NCBI GenBank assembly: GCA_964420995.1
Contig: CAYQUX010000018.1
Location: forward strand, 33,570 to 97,569
From: Leptolinea sp964420995
GTDB lineage: Bacteria > Chloroflexota > Anaerolineae > Anaerolineales > Anaerolineaceae
Length of the DNA stretch: 64,000 nucleotides
Reading direction: 5' to 3'
The position numbers were made by a program, and so were the translations under genes. The notes beneath the pieces were generated by a model. The model ran no database searches. It was given only the letters and a program-made list of their open reading frames with translations, and had not been told where the DNA came from. This document shows positions 51,265 through 59,739 of the stretch, in pieces. The number at the start of each line of letters is the position of its first letter. Position 1 is the stretch's first letter.

Positions 51265-53043
51265 TTGAAAAACCAAAGATCGCAGGGCAAGAAAATCGAA
51301 ACGCCCAATAATTGGATTACGATCGATTTACATGTTCACACTCCGGCTTCTAGTGATTTTCAACAGCCGGAAATAACCTATCTCGAGCTCATTCAACGCG
51401 CCGAACAGCGTGGATTGGATGTAATCGCTTTTACAGACCATAACACCATTGCCGGTTACAGGGCAATGCGGGAAGAAATTGAGCAGCTTGAGATGCTGGA
51501 AAAACTCAATCGAGTTCTTCCGGAAGAAAAGAATCGCCTGGCGGAATACCGCCGCCTGTTGAAAAAAATTCTTGTTCTCCCCGGTATAGAGTTCACAGCC
51601 ACGTTTGGCTTTCACATTATTGGTCTCTTCTCCCCCACAACACCCATACGTGAAATTGAGCATTTGTTGTTGGACCTGAAAATTCCAAGTCATCTTCTTG
51701 ACGATGGATCTGCCACCGTTGGCGCCACGGTGGATGTTCTTTCAGCCTATCAGAAGATGCAGGAAGCCGGTGGAATCGTCATAGCGGCTCACGCCAACTC
51801 GAGCAATGGAGTCGCCATGCGTGGTTTTAATTTTGGTGGACAAACCAAAATCGCCTATACGCAAGATGAAGCCCTGGATGCGCTGGAGGTCACTGACCTT
51901 GATACCAACGCTCCACGCTCTACGGCCACCTTCTTCAATGGTACAAAACCAGAGTATCCGCGCCGCATGCACTGCATTCAGGGCTCTGACGCTCACAGAT
52001 TAACAGCCGATCCTCAACGAAAAAAGAATCTGGGGGTGGGTGATCGTTCAACAGATGTTCTCCTGCCGGAAACCAGTTTTAAAGCATTGCGCGACCTCTT
52101 TAAATCCAATGATTTTTCACGCACCCGCCCCCATCGTCAGAAGGAGGAGCCTGCGTTTGACTTCATCCATGCTTCACGGGAGGAAGGCGCCAACATCATC
52201 CAGGATTTCCATGAATCCATGACGGTTCGCGGCGGGAAGTTGTATGCCATCATTTCTGACATATGCGCTTTTGCCAATACCAATGGCGGAACTCTTTATG
52301 TAGGTGCGTCCGCGGATCCGCATAAAGCACCTCCTGGCATCTCGGATCCCGAACAAAGCATTAACCTTCTGGAAAAAGAGATTTCAAAACGCATTAGCCC
52401 TGCCCTGAACTGTCATCTGGATGTTCAGGAAACTCGCGGGAAAAAGATCATCCGTGTAATTATTCCGCGTGGAGATGACCCACCGTACGCGGTTGAAGAT
52501 AATAAAATTTATGTCCGCAGTGAAGCAGAGACAGGACTGGCCGTGCGTGATGAAATTGTTGGCCTGGTCACGCGCGGAAAATCGCGCCAGGCACCGGTTT
52601 TCATTGAACCGGGAGCTGAACTGGCACCAGAAGTCCGCCCCGAGGAAGAACCGGTACATTCCAAACCGGATGACACCAGTCCACGGACAGGCGTTGAAAT
52701 CGCCGATGTTGAAGAGCGTCAGGGAACCCGGTACTTTACCATGCGTGATTTACGCAATGGCTCCATGGTTAAAAATGTTACCCAGCGTTCCGCCCGCAGG
52801 CTTTGGCATTATGCCATCAGCCGTTATTTGGAACTCGAGTCGGCCTTTGACCCGCGTTCAGCTTACTGGAACGGGGAATTTGGTCTTCTCAAACGATACC
52901 AGCAGGGTAAAACCCCGACATTTGACCTGGTGCAACGTCTTTCTGATGGCTATCGATTCTTTTTTGGTGTCACCCCCAACGGGATTCACGGATTCTGGAA
53001 GAACATCACCGGGGAAGACGAAAATTCAAACGACAACGTATAA
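51265..53043 (+). CDS. PHP-domain phosphoesterase fused to AlbA_2-type domain
   Basis: 592 aa from a TTG with AAGGAG 8 nt upstream. Residues ~15-280 are a PHP metal-dependent phosphoesterase: HVHTP, FTDHNT, GIEFTATFGFHIIG, AAHANS and GSDAHRL supply the metal ligands. Residues ~300-425 are an AlbA_2/Schlafen-type domain (FANTNGGTLYVGAS, ISKRISPALNC, YVRSEAETGLA), usually nucleic-acid binding. The C-terminal ~150 residues (GTRYFTMRDLRNGSMVKN, a helical RSARRLWHYAISRY region) are unknown. The fusion suggests a nucleic-acid-directed phosphoesterase. It overlaps the GNAT gene by one base and follows lon and the response regulator. Confidence 0.9.
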   Translation: MKNQRSQGKKIETPNNWITIDLHVHTPASSDFQQPEITYLELIQRAEQRGLDVIAFTDHNTIAGYRAMREEIEQLEMLEKLNRVLPEEKNRLAEYRRLLKKILVLPGIEFTATFGFHIIGLFSPTTPIREIEHLLLDLKIPSHLLDDGSATVGATVDVLSAYQKMQEAGGIVIAAHANSSNGVAMRGFNFGGQTKIAYTQDEALDALEVTDLDTNAPRSTATFFNGTKPEYPRRMHCIQGSDAHRLTADPQRKKNLGVGDRSTDVLLPETSFKALRDLFKSNDFSRTRPHRQKEEPAFDFIHASREEGANIIQDFHESMTVRGGKLYAIISDICAFANTNGGTLYVGASADPHKAPPGISDPEQSINLLEKEISKRISPALNCHLDVQETRGKKIIRVIIPRGDDPPYAVEDNKIYVRSEAETGLAVRDEIVGLVTRGKSRQAPVFIEPGAELAPEVRPEEEPVHSKPDDTSPRTGVEIADVEERQGTRYFTMRDLRNGSMVKNVTQRSARRLWHYAISRYLELESAFDPRSAYWNGEFGLLKRYQQGKTPTFDLVQRLSDGYRFFFGVTPNGIHGFWKNITGEDENSNDNV

Positions 53044-53516
53044 TGCCGCCAGCGATAGATGATTTTACCGGGAAGAACGTGACCATCCGGTTATATCAAC
53101 ATCCGGTTGATTATCAGGCTGCCCGCCTGGTCTGGGAATCCGCCGGTAAAGGGATTCATATTACCTTCTCTGACAATATCGATGAAATTGGCAAACTTGT
53201 TGATCGCAGCCCCGGATTATTTTTTGTCGCCGAATTGGAAGGCAAGATTATTGGCACAGTCATGGGTGGATTTGACGGACGCCGTGGCCTTATTTATCAT
53301 CTGGCTGTTATGCCGGAATTTCGGCACCAACAAATCGGAACACATCTTATGAAAAAAGTTGAAAGTGAACTCTTTCGAAAAGGCTGCACAAAAGTTTACT
53401 TATTCATTTTGCCGGATAATATGGAGCTTGCGAACTTTTACAGGAATATGAAATACGAACAAATGGCAGTAGTCCCTTTCACGAAATACCTTGATGGGGA
53501 TCCATCGTCTACTTGA
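53043..53516 (+). CDS. GNAT-family N-acetyltransferase
   Basis: 157 aa. GNAT fold with the acetyl-CoA pyrophosphate loop in MPEFRHQQIGTHLMKKVE and the preceding strand IYHLAVMPE; ends with FYRNMKYEQMAVVPFTK. Resembles the YpeA-like small acetyltransferases. Its ATG overlaps the PHP stop (TAATG), so it is translationally coupled. Substrate unknown. Last gene of the tight rightward unit starting at tpx. Confidence 0.9.
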   Translation: MPPAIDDFTGKNVTIRLYQHPVDYQAARLVWESAGKGIHITFSDNIDEIGKLVDRSPGLFFVAELEGKIIGTVMGGFDGRRGLIYHLAVMPEFRHQQIGTHLMKKVESELFRKGCTKVYLFILPDNMELANFYRNMKYEQMAVVPFTKYLDGDPSST

Positions 53517-53549
53517 TAGCCCCCCTTTTCCACAAGGTTTCCAAACTAT

Positions 53550-54842
53550 TTAAAGAATTGAACCGATTGCCGTAAGCGGGTCGCCGAAATCAAACTGTAG
53601 TAACCGGGTACCTTTCAACTCGACGGCAGGGTCAGAATATGTGATTTCTGGAACAAAGCTGTTTCGGTTTACAAGTATGATTCTTACATCAGCGCCAGTT
53701 CGCTTGAGTCGAAAAACTGCCTGGCTGATTTTTTTGGGGTTCTCAGGGGTTACCAGAAAACAGATGACGCCGGCTGATAATTGGCTGGTAAAATCCAAAA
53801 GCATACCCGTGAATGGAATAGTCGATTCAGCCTGAATAAATGTCAGTGTATTCAATATATCTGTTTGTTGGCGAATTCCTGACCCGGGATGCAGGATTGA
53901 ATTCTTGGGATTATTTAGAGCCAAACCTACAGCCAATCCCTTTTTTAACCAGGTGACCGCCAGTGAGCTGGTGATGGAAACCACTGTCTCCATTGTGTCA
54001 GGCGGTAAAGCATATTTGCGATGAAGGTTAGCCGCGTCAAGAAAATCAAGATGCTCCTGTTCAATACCAACCTGTTTGTTCACATGAACATTTTTATCGC
54101 AATCCATGCAAATCCATACTTTTTGTTGTACATTCGTGTCAGGTTGTTTTGTGTATAGAAGGCGCCGCCTTGCCGTAGTTGGCCAATGAATACGGTTGAA
54201 TGGATCACCATCAGTATACTGGCGCACTGTTCCACTGATGATGGTACTCTGCTGAAGTGTCTGCAGGGCTGATTTACCTTCTTCAGAAGTTTTATTTACA
54301 ATAGCCATGGTAGAAAGGTCAATCCGGTAAGGAAGAATAACAAGAGAACCTTCCGTTTTGATGGTCTTCACGGAGAAGAAACAACCCAGTGGATCCGACG
54401 TCATCACTTCAACAGGAGTCAGATCAAAGTGCCCTCTTTGCCGCAGGTAGCTGCTCAGGCGGATCATTCTTGTCTGCCGACCGCCAATAAAACCGATCAC
54501 TCTGTTGGCCTGGTTTCTGTTGATTTTCGATAGGTCACGAATTTTCATCCAGAATACGGGAAGGATGGATCGATTCATGATCAGCACGTTTTCCTCATAT
54601 AAATCCCCCACCTGACGCTGGTGATAACGTGATTTTCGTTCGATCGCTATCTTATCCAGTGAGAAAAATATATAAATAAAAGAAAGCACAATGTATAGAA
54701 TTACTACATAAAATGTGTAAAGGAAAAAGGGCTCATCGAATAGAAGGCGGGTAAAAAGCAAAAAAGCCGCGATTATCAATAAACCCCAGAATGCGCCGGC
54801 AGGTTTGATTGCAGGAACCAGCTTATTGAGGAAGAGCTTCAT
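53550..54842 (-). CDS. DUF58-domain membrane protein
   Basis: 430 aa from the ATG at 54842; an upstream in-frame ATG at 54857 is an alternative. Two N-terminal TM helices (~10-60), then a large cytoplasmic region with the DUF58 core GTVRQYTDGDPFNRIHWPTTARR (in parts) and a VWA-like C-terminal half (VWICMDCDKN). MoxR-DUF58 pairs are a recurrent couple; they are thought to work as ATPase-driven assembly factors for envelope or enzyme complexes. It overlaps moxR by 20 nt. Confidence 0.9.
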   Translation of the reverse strand: MKLFLNKLVPAIKPAGAFWGLLIIAAFLLFTRLLFDEPFFLYTFYVVILYIVLSFIYIFFSLDKIAIERKSRYHQRQVGDLYEENVLIMNRSILPVFWMKIRDLSKINRNQANRVIGFIGGRQTRMIRLSSYLRQRGHFDLTPVEVMTSDPLGCFFSVKTIKTEGSLVILPYRIDLSTMAIVNKTSEEGKSALQTLQQSTIISGTVRQYTDGDPFNRIHWPTTARRRLLYTKQPDTNVQQKVWICMDCDKNVHVNKQVGIEQEHLDFLDAANLHRKYALPPDTMETVVSITSSLAVTWLKKGLAVGLALNNPKNSILHPGSGIRQQTDILNTLTFIQAESTIPFTGMLLDFTSQLSAGVICFLVTPENPKKISQAVFRLKRTGADVRIILVNRNSFVPEITYSDPAVELKGTRLLQFDFGDPLTAIGSIL

Positions 54843-55797
54843 CTCTGAGTGGGGCATGAACCGTATCAAGTATTTCCCGCAACACAATCTCGGGAGTGAT
54901 ATTACTCATTCTGGATTCAGGTGTAAGGATCAAACGGTGTGAAAGGACGGCGCTGGCAAGCATCTTAACATCGTCAGGCACTACAAATGACCTGCCCATA
55001 AGAATAGCTGCCGCCTGTGACGTACGGATCAAACCCAGGCTGGCTCTTGGACTGGCGCCCAACAAAAGATCAGTGTGTTTACGTGTCGCCTGAACAATAC
55101 CCAGCAAGTAATTACGTACACTCTGTGAAACATATACATTCCGCACAGATTCTTGAGCTCTTAAAATCTCATCTGGTGAAACAACAGATTTCAAAGTGTG
55201 AATGGGGTGTTCCACCTGCATCTTTTCCAGAATATTCCTTTCAACATCCATGTCCGGATACCCCACAGAAGTACGTAACAGAAACCGGTCCATTTGGGAT
55301 TCTGGCAGCGGGAATACTCCCTCGTATTCCACCGGGTTCTGCGTGGCGATCACATAAAATGGGCGCGGAAGCGGTCTTGTGACGTTATCCACCGTAACCT
55401 GGTTTTCTCCCATGGCTTCCAGCAGCGCGGATTGTGCCTTGGGTGTGGCACGATTGATTTCATCAGCCAGTAAAACCTGAGTGAAAACAGGACCGGGTCG
55501 GAATTCGAAGGCGTTTTTCTTCTGGTCATAAATAGAAACGCCGGTTATATCACTTGGCAGAAGATCCGGGGTGAATTGGATCCGGTTGAAATCACATCCG
55601 GTGGAAATAGCCAGGCTGCGCGCCATAATAGTCTTTCCAACCCCGGGAATGTCTTCGATGAGTATATGCCCATCCGAAAACAACCCGATGATAACCAGCT
55701 CAAGAACTGAACGTTTTCCAAAGATAACCCGTTCCAGATTGGTCAGGATTCGAGAACCCAGTTCCTCTGTTTGTGAAATGGATAGGTCTTCCTTCAA
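54823..55797 (-). CDS. MoxR-family AAA+ ATPase
   Basis: 324 aa from a TTG with GGAGG 6 nt upstream; overlaps the previous stop by 4 nt. Walker A VGKTIMARSLA (in IEDIPGVGKT), Walker B VLLADEINRATPKAQSALLEAM, sensor 1 ATQNP, and arginine residues in the lid ASPRASLGL are all present. Acts as a chaperone-like ATPase with the DUF58 protein downstream. Confidence 0.95.
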   Translation of the reverse strand: MKEDLSISQTEELGSRILTNLERVIFGKRSVLELVIIGLFSDGHILIEDIPGVGKTIMARSLAISTGCDFNRIQFTPDLLPSDITGVSIYDQKKNAFEFRPGPVFTQVLLADEINRATPKAQSALLEAMGENQVTVDNVTRPLPRPFYVIATQNPVEYEGVFPLPESQMDRFLLRTSVGYPDMDVERNILEKMQVEHPIHTLKSVVSPDEILRAQESVRNVYVSQSVRNYLLGIVQATRKHTDLLLGASPRASLGLIRTSQAAAILMGRSFVVPDDVKMLASAVLSHRLILTPESRMSNITPEIVLREILDTVHAPLRDEALPQ

Positions 55798-58151
55798 ATC
55801 TTTCCTCCTGAGCGTTTATGCGTAATGATGGATATCACAATAATTGTAATTAAACCTGCAAAAGTTAGCATCAATCCAATTACAAAAGATTCCGGTTGGT
55901 ACACTAATTCAACGGTATGCTCCCCTGCTGGAATGATAATTGACATGAAGACATAATCCGCGTGGTAGATATCCACCTGCTTCCCATCCACAAAGGCTTT
56001 CCAGCCAGGGTACCATTCATTAGCCACAAAAAGCCAGCCATTTTGAGGATTCCCGTTAATTTGAAAAACCTGCTGGTTTGTGGTTCTGATTTTTTGGGAA
56101 ATTTCAGGTTTTACCTGCTGGTTGACAATACATGAAGTACCTTCCGGTAAAGCACCCTCAACAACAATCTTGTCTTTTAGAGCGTCAGCATTTACGGCTT
56201 CCCGCAACCATTGTAACGCGTCTGTCTCGCGGCTTACCGCTTCAGCGCAATATACCATTCTCACTTCAGGAAGTGCATCCACTTCTTTCCATAATATCTG
56301 TTGGGGGTGGATTTCCTCATAATTCGCTTTGCGGGAAACATTGCTCAATTCCAGATATCGATCCTGTACTTGTCCGGAAGACTCATCCACTTCTGCCAAA
56401 AAACCAGAAAAACGGGATGGCACCATCGGATCAAAATTATTCAGCATGGCTGTCTCAGTGAGGATATTGCTGTTTGGTAAATGGGCGCCTACCAGGTTTT
56501 TCCAGTCTTCGATGGGACGAATATCTTCAAACGTGAAAAACCGGTCGAAGCGCAGAATTCTTTCATATTCGGTGTGAATATACAACCGCCCCTCATTTGT
56601 GGTCATTGCATGGACCTTGGAGTACAGTGAAGACGGCACAGATGGATTCAACCATACTCCCGCCCAAAGAAGATCTACAACCAACCAGATAACATATCCA
56701 TATCGCCACGTGAAAAGACTTTTTTCATCAGATACACCAGGTTTTCGTTTCGCCAGAAGAAAATAGCCAACCAGCAGAACGCCTGTTGATATCACTCCCG
56801 TTTTAAAGGACGATTTGATCGCCGGGAGCAAAAACCAGGCGGTCAGCGCGCTCAATAACATGGCAGCCACAGCCGTCAATCCCAAATTAATCCATTTGCG
56901 GGAAAAGACAGGTTTCTGCACCCATATTTCAGCGCCAATCGCCGCGAGAATTATCAGGCACACCTCAACGAGGATCATCCATCGCGCGGGGCCATTAAAG
57001 GCGCCAAATGTTGGAATATGCTCGAACAAAAATGGAAATATCGGAGTATTCCATCCCAGCGCGAAAAGAGTAACAATGAGAATTGAAACAATACAAAACC
57101 AAATCAGCGGCTTATACCGTCCCCAGAAGTCTTCTTTTTTCTTTATTCCACAGTAAACGAGTACGGCCATACTGAAAAAAATCGGGAGAAGTCCGATATA
57201 TATGGCATCCTCCCAGAAACTGGCATACCCCCAGTAATCGCCTGTTCCCGGGTTTCCAAAGATATTGGGAAATAGAAGTGTTATCACCCGCCAAGGCCAG
57301 AATGAATATGATAATGCAGTCTGGTAATCTATGGCTCCGGACCGTTGGGATTGGATGAAGTATTCCACGGTAGGCAGGATTTGAACACCGCAGACCAGGA
57401 AACCAAGAAATCCCGAAAATGCGACAGGTGCGATGATCTTTGCCACCCGATTCCATCCGCCGTTCAAAAGCGCTCCAAGAAAAAGCCATGCCACACAAAA
57501 GAGAAATGTGTACCATGATAGTTGGGCGTGTCCGCTAAGCCATTGGCCGGAAAATGCAAGCGCCATCATCAGAATGGAGTGGAGATATCGTTCGTTAACG
57601 GATGTTTGATGTATCGGTGCGGCAAAATGACTGGCTGCCAGCAATATCCAGGGAATCCATGCGGCCGCCTGAACCATGGTGAGAAAACTCCCCCGCGCAA
57701 CCAAATATTCACATAGACTGTACGCCAACCCGCATATGAGCTGGGGAAATGGACTGAACCCGAGTGATTTAACCAGCTTTTGCATTCCCCAACCGGCCCA
57801 GATCAAATGAAGCACTATGAGCAGTCCATGTGACCAGGCCATCCATTGGATGCCGCCGATCCAACCGGCCAGCAAAGTCAACCAGGTTGGTGGGTAATAA
57901 AGAGCGGACTGATAATTGGCTGCCAGCGGCGCCCCCATGCCGTTCCAGATGTTCCATAAAGGCAACTCCCCTGCCCGGATAAGTCGCAGGGCTTCCCAGT
58001 GCCATGGGACAAATTGAATGGAGGTGATCCCCCAGAATAAAGCTCTGCCAGGCAATAATGCCGGGAGCAAAACCAGAATCGGCGCGATAAGCAATGGGGC
58101 GAAGAACCACCGGGGAGTTGTGTTATCTGTCTGGTGCTGTTTAGTTTCCAT
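55794..58151 (-). CDS. YfhO-like polytopic membrane protein (B')
   Basis: 785 aa, ~12-13 TM helices. YfhO family marks: the first outer loop with LPLWNIWNGMGAPLAANYQSALYYPPTWL, mid-chain WSHGLLIVLHLIWAGWGM, and the soluble C-terminal EWYPGWKAFVDGKQ followed by AGEHTVELVYQPESF and a last TM. Related YfhO proteins add sugars to lipoteichoic acid in Firmicutes, so GT-C-type glycosyltransfer is likely. Paralogue of 59729-61840. Overlaps the previous stop by 11 nt and moxR by 4 nt. Confidence 0.86.
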   Translation of the reverse strand: METKQHQTDNTTPRWFFAPLLIAPILVLLPALLPGRALFWGITSIQFVPWHWEALRLIRAGELPLWNIWNGMGAPLAANYQSALYYPPTWLTLLAGWIGGIQWMAWSHGLLIVLHLIWAGWGMQKLVKSLGFSPFPQLICGLAYSLCEYLVARGSFLTMVQAAAWIPWILLAASHFAAPIHQTSVNERYLHSILMMALAFSGQWLSGHAQLSWYTFLFCVAWLFLGALLNGGWNRVAKIIAPVAFSGFLGFLVCGVQILPTVEYFIQSQRSGAIDYQTALSYSFWPWRVITLLFPNIFGNPGTGDYWGYASFWEDAIYIGLLPIFFSMAVLVYCGIKKKEDFWGRYKPLIWFCIVSILIVTLFALGWNTPIFPFLFEHIPTFGAFNGPARWMILVEVCLIILAAIGAEIWVQKPVFSRKWINLGLTAVAAMLLSALTAWFLLPAIKSSFKTGVISTGVLLVGYFLLAKRKPGVSDEKSLFTWRYGYVIWLVVDLLWAGVWLNPSVPSSLYSKVHAMTTNEGRLYIHTEYERILRFDRFFTFEDIRPIEDWKNLVGAHLPNSNILTETAMLNNFDPMVPSRFSGFLAEVDESSGQVQDRYLELSNVSRKANYEEIHPQQILWKEVDALPEVRMVYCAEAVSRETDALQWLREAVNADALKDKIVVEGALPEGTSCIVNQQVKPEISQKIRTTNQQVFQINGNPQNGWLFVANEWYPGWKAFVDGKQVDIYHADYVFMSIIIPAGEHTVELVYQPESFVIGLMLTFAGLITIIVISIITHKRSGGKI

Positions 58152-59739
58152 TAGATGTTTCCACCCGGAACAATTGGTAACCGGACTGATCGTATATTTT
58201 TGTGAAAGACCTGCCGTCTAATGTTGTCTTTGTAGTTAACGAACGTTCGTGCGGTCCAAATATTACAAAATCAATGCCATTGCTTTCAAGAAATCTTTGC
58301 TGCCAATTACTATCTCGTGTACCGGTGTAGAATACCTCGATGTCAGGGAGAATGTTTCTCAAATTCGCGCTTTCAGGGCCATGACCGGCCAAAACAAAAA
58401 CCGGCGCCCAGGCAGGCAGCGCGTTGGCGGTGTCGTACGCGGCAAGCACAGTATCCCCGGGTCTGGCAACAAGTTCAATTTCCTTGAATAGAGAAATTTC
58501 AGGCGATTCCCGATAGACCGGTTCTGCTTTCGTCCATATACCCCCGGTTAGAATCAGCAACAACAAAATGGGGGCTATCGTTGTCAGACCCATCAACCCT
58601 TGATAAACGTTCTTCAGGTATCCCCGGTTGACCAGTTGATAACTTCGAAAACCCAGCACCACCAATGCGATCCATATTCCATCAATAAACCGCCGCTGAA
58701 CATTGTAAGGGAAGTATGCCAGCAGTACGGCGCAAGTCACCCAGGCGATAAGGATCAAATCTCGTTCATCTCTTTGTCGAAAAGCCTTTACCACCGCGGG
58801 GACTGCCGCGGCCAGGAAGATCGCATATGACCACAGATAATGTGACAACGGGGGCGAATCAATGATGTTCTGCCGATACCATGCCTGTAAATATGGATCT
58901 GATCCAAAGTAAATCAAATTGTATATTACCCAGGGTGATGATATACCAGCTATAATGGCGGCCTTTTTCAGCAATGGCAGGGTGTATTTCCACCGCTCAT
59001 CTTTATTTACGGCAAATGTCAAAACCAGATGACAGGCCAGTACCCCATACCCGACAACTATAGTCAGCGGTTGAAAGAATCCCACAAGGAACCAGCTCGC
59101 ACCTCCGTAAAGGGCGTTCCGCCGCCAGTTTGCAGGATCATTATTATTCAGGAAGAATATAAAACCGAAAAGAAGCAGTGCCCGTGCCGCGGAAAGATGC
59201 GGCAGTCCTAATAATGAAAGAAATCCAAAAGCTTCCGGGGAATAAAATTCCAGTGGCATACGACCTGCCCACCCGGCAGGGAAAAGCAACCAGCCCAGCC
59301 AACCCAATCCGCCGCCTACCAGAATGATTACCGTGGCGAACTTCCGTTGTCTGCCGTCTGTGATATGGAGCCCGACAAATGAATACACCACCCAGACCAG
59401 CAGTCCACCAGACAGCCAGCGAAAAATCTGGAAAAAAGCAACCAGTTGATCATGGATTTCAGGTGGATAAGCCAGCTTCCCAAGCAAAATATAGGGTAAG
59501 AAGGCCAATGCGCCCTTTTGGTCCATGGTCGTATACGGTGAACGAAATAGCCAGCTGCCGAATGAGCCAGAAAGCATCTTTGCTAAATATGAATTTCCAT
59601 CCTCAACTCCAAAAATAAATCCGGTGAAATGCCAATCCAAACCCTGCCGGAAATAGCCGAGCAGATAAGGTATGGAGGTTAACAATAACAATAGAATAGA
59701 GGTTAGGATAACCCAACGACGATCGTTACTATTTTGCAT
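58141..59739 (-). CDS. Polytopic membrane protein, probable GT-C-type glycosyltransferase (A')
   Basis: 532 aa from the ATG at 59739 (overlaps previous stop by 11 nt; the open frame reaches 59838 but would overlap more). About 11-12 TM helices. First outer loop has FGVEDGNSYLAKMLSGSFGSW with an acidic residue in a GT-C-like place, then SPYTTMDQKGALAFLP and GGGLGWLGWLLFPAGW. The short C-terminal soluble part (GIDFVIFGPHERSL) closes it. Same pattern as the gene at 61837-63372. Confidence 0.83.
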   Translation of the reverse strand: MQNSNDRRWVILTSILLLLLTSIPYLLGYFRQGLDWHFTGFIFGVEDGNSYLAKMLSGSFGSWLFRSPYTTMDQKGALAFLPYILLGKLAYPPEIHDQLVAFFQIFRWLSGGLLVWVVYSFVGLHITDGRQRKFATVIILVGGGLGWLGWLLFPAGWAGRMPLEFYSPEAFGFLSLLGLPHLSAARALLLFGFIFFLNNNDPANWRRNALYGGASWFLVGFFQPLTIVVGYGVLACHLVLTFAVNKDERWKYTLPLLKKAAIIAGISSPWVIYNLIYFGSDPYLQAWYRQNIIDSPPLSHYLWSYAIFLAAAVPAVVKAFRQRDERDLILIAWVTCAVLLAYFPYNVQRRFIDGIWIALVVLGFRSYQLVNRGYLKNVYQGLMGLTTIAPILLLLILTGGIWTKAEPVYRESPEISLFKEIELVARPGDTVLAAYDTANALPAWAPVFVLAGHGPESANLRNILPDIEVFYTGTRDSNWQQRFLESNGIDFVIFGPHERSLTTKTTLDGRSFTKIYDQSGYQLFRVETSNGN

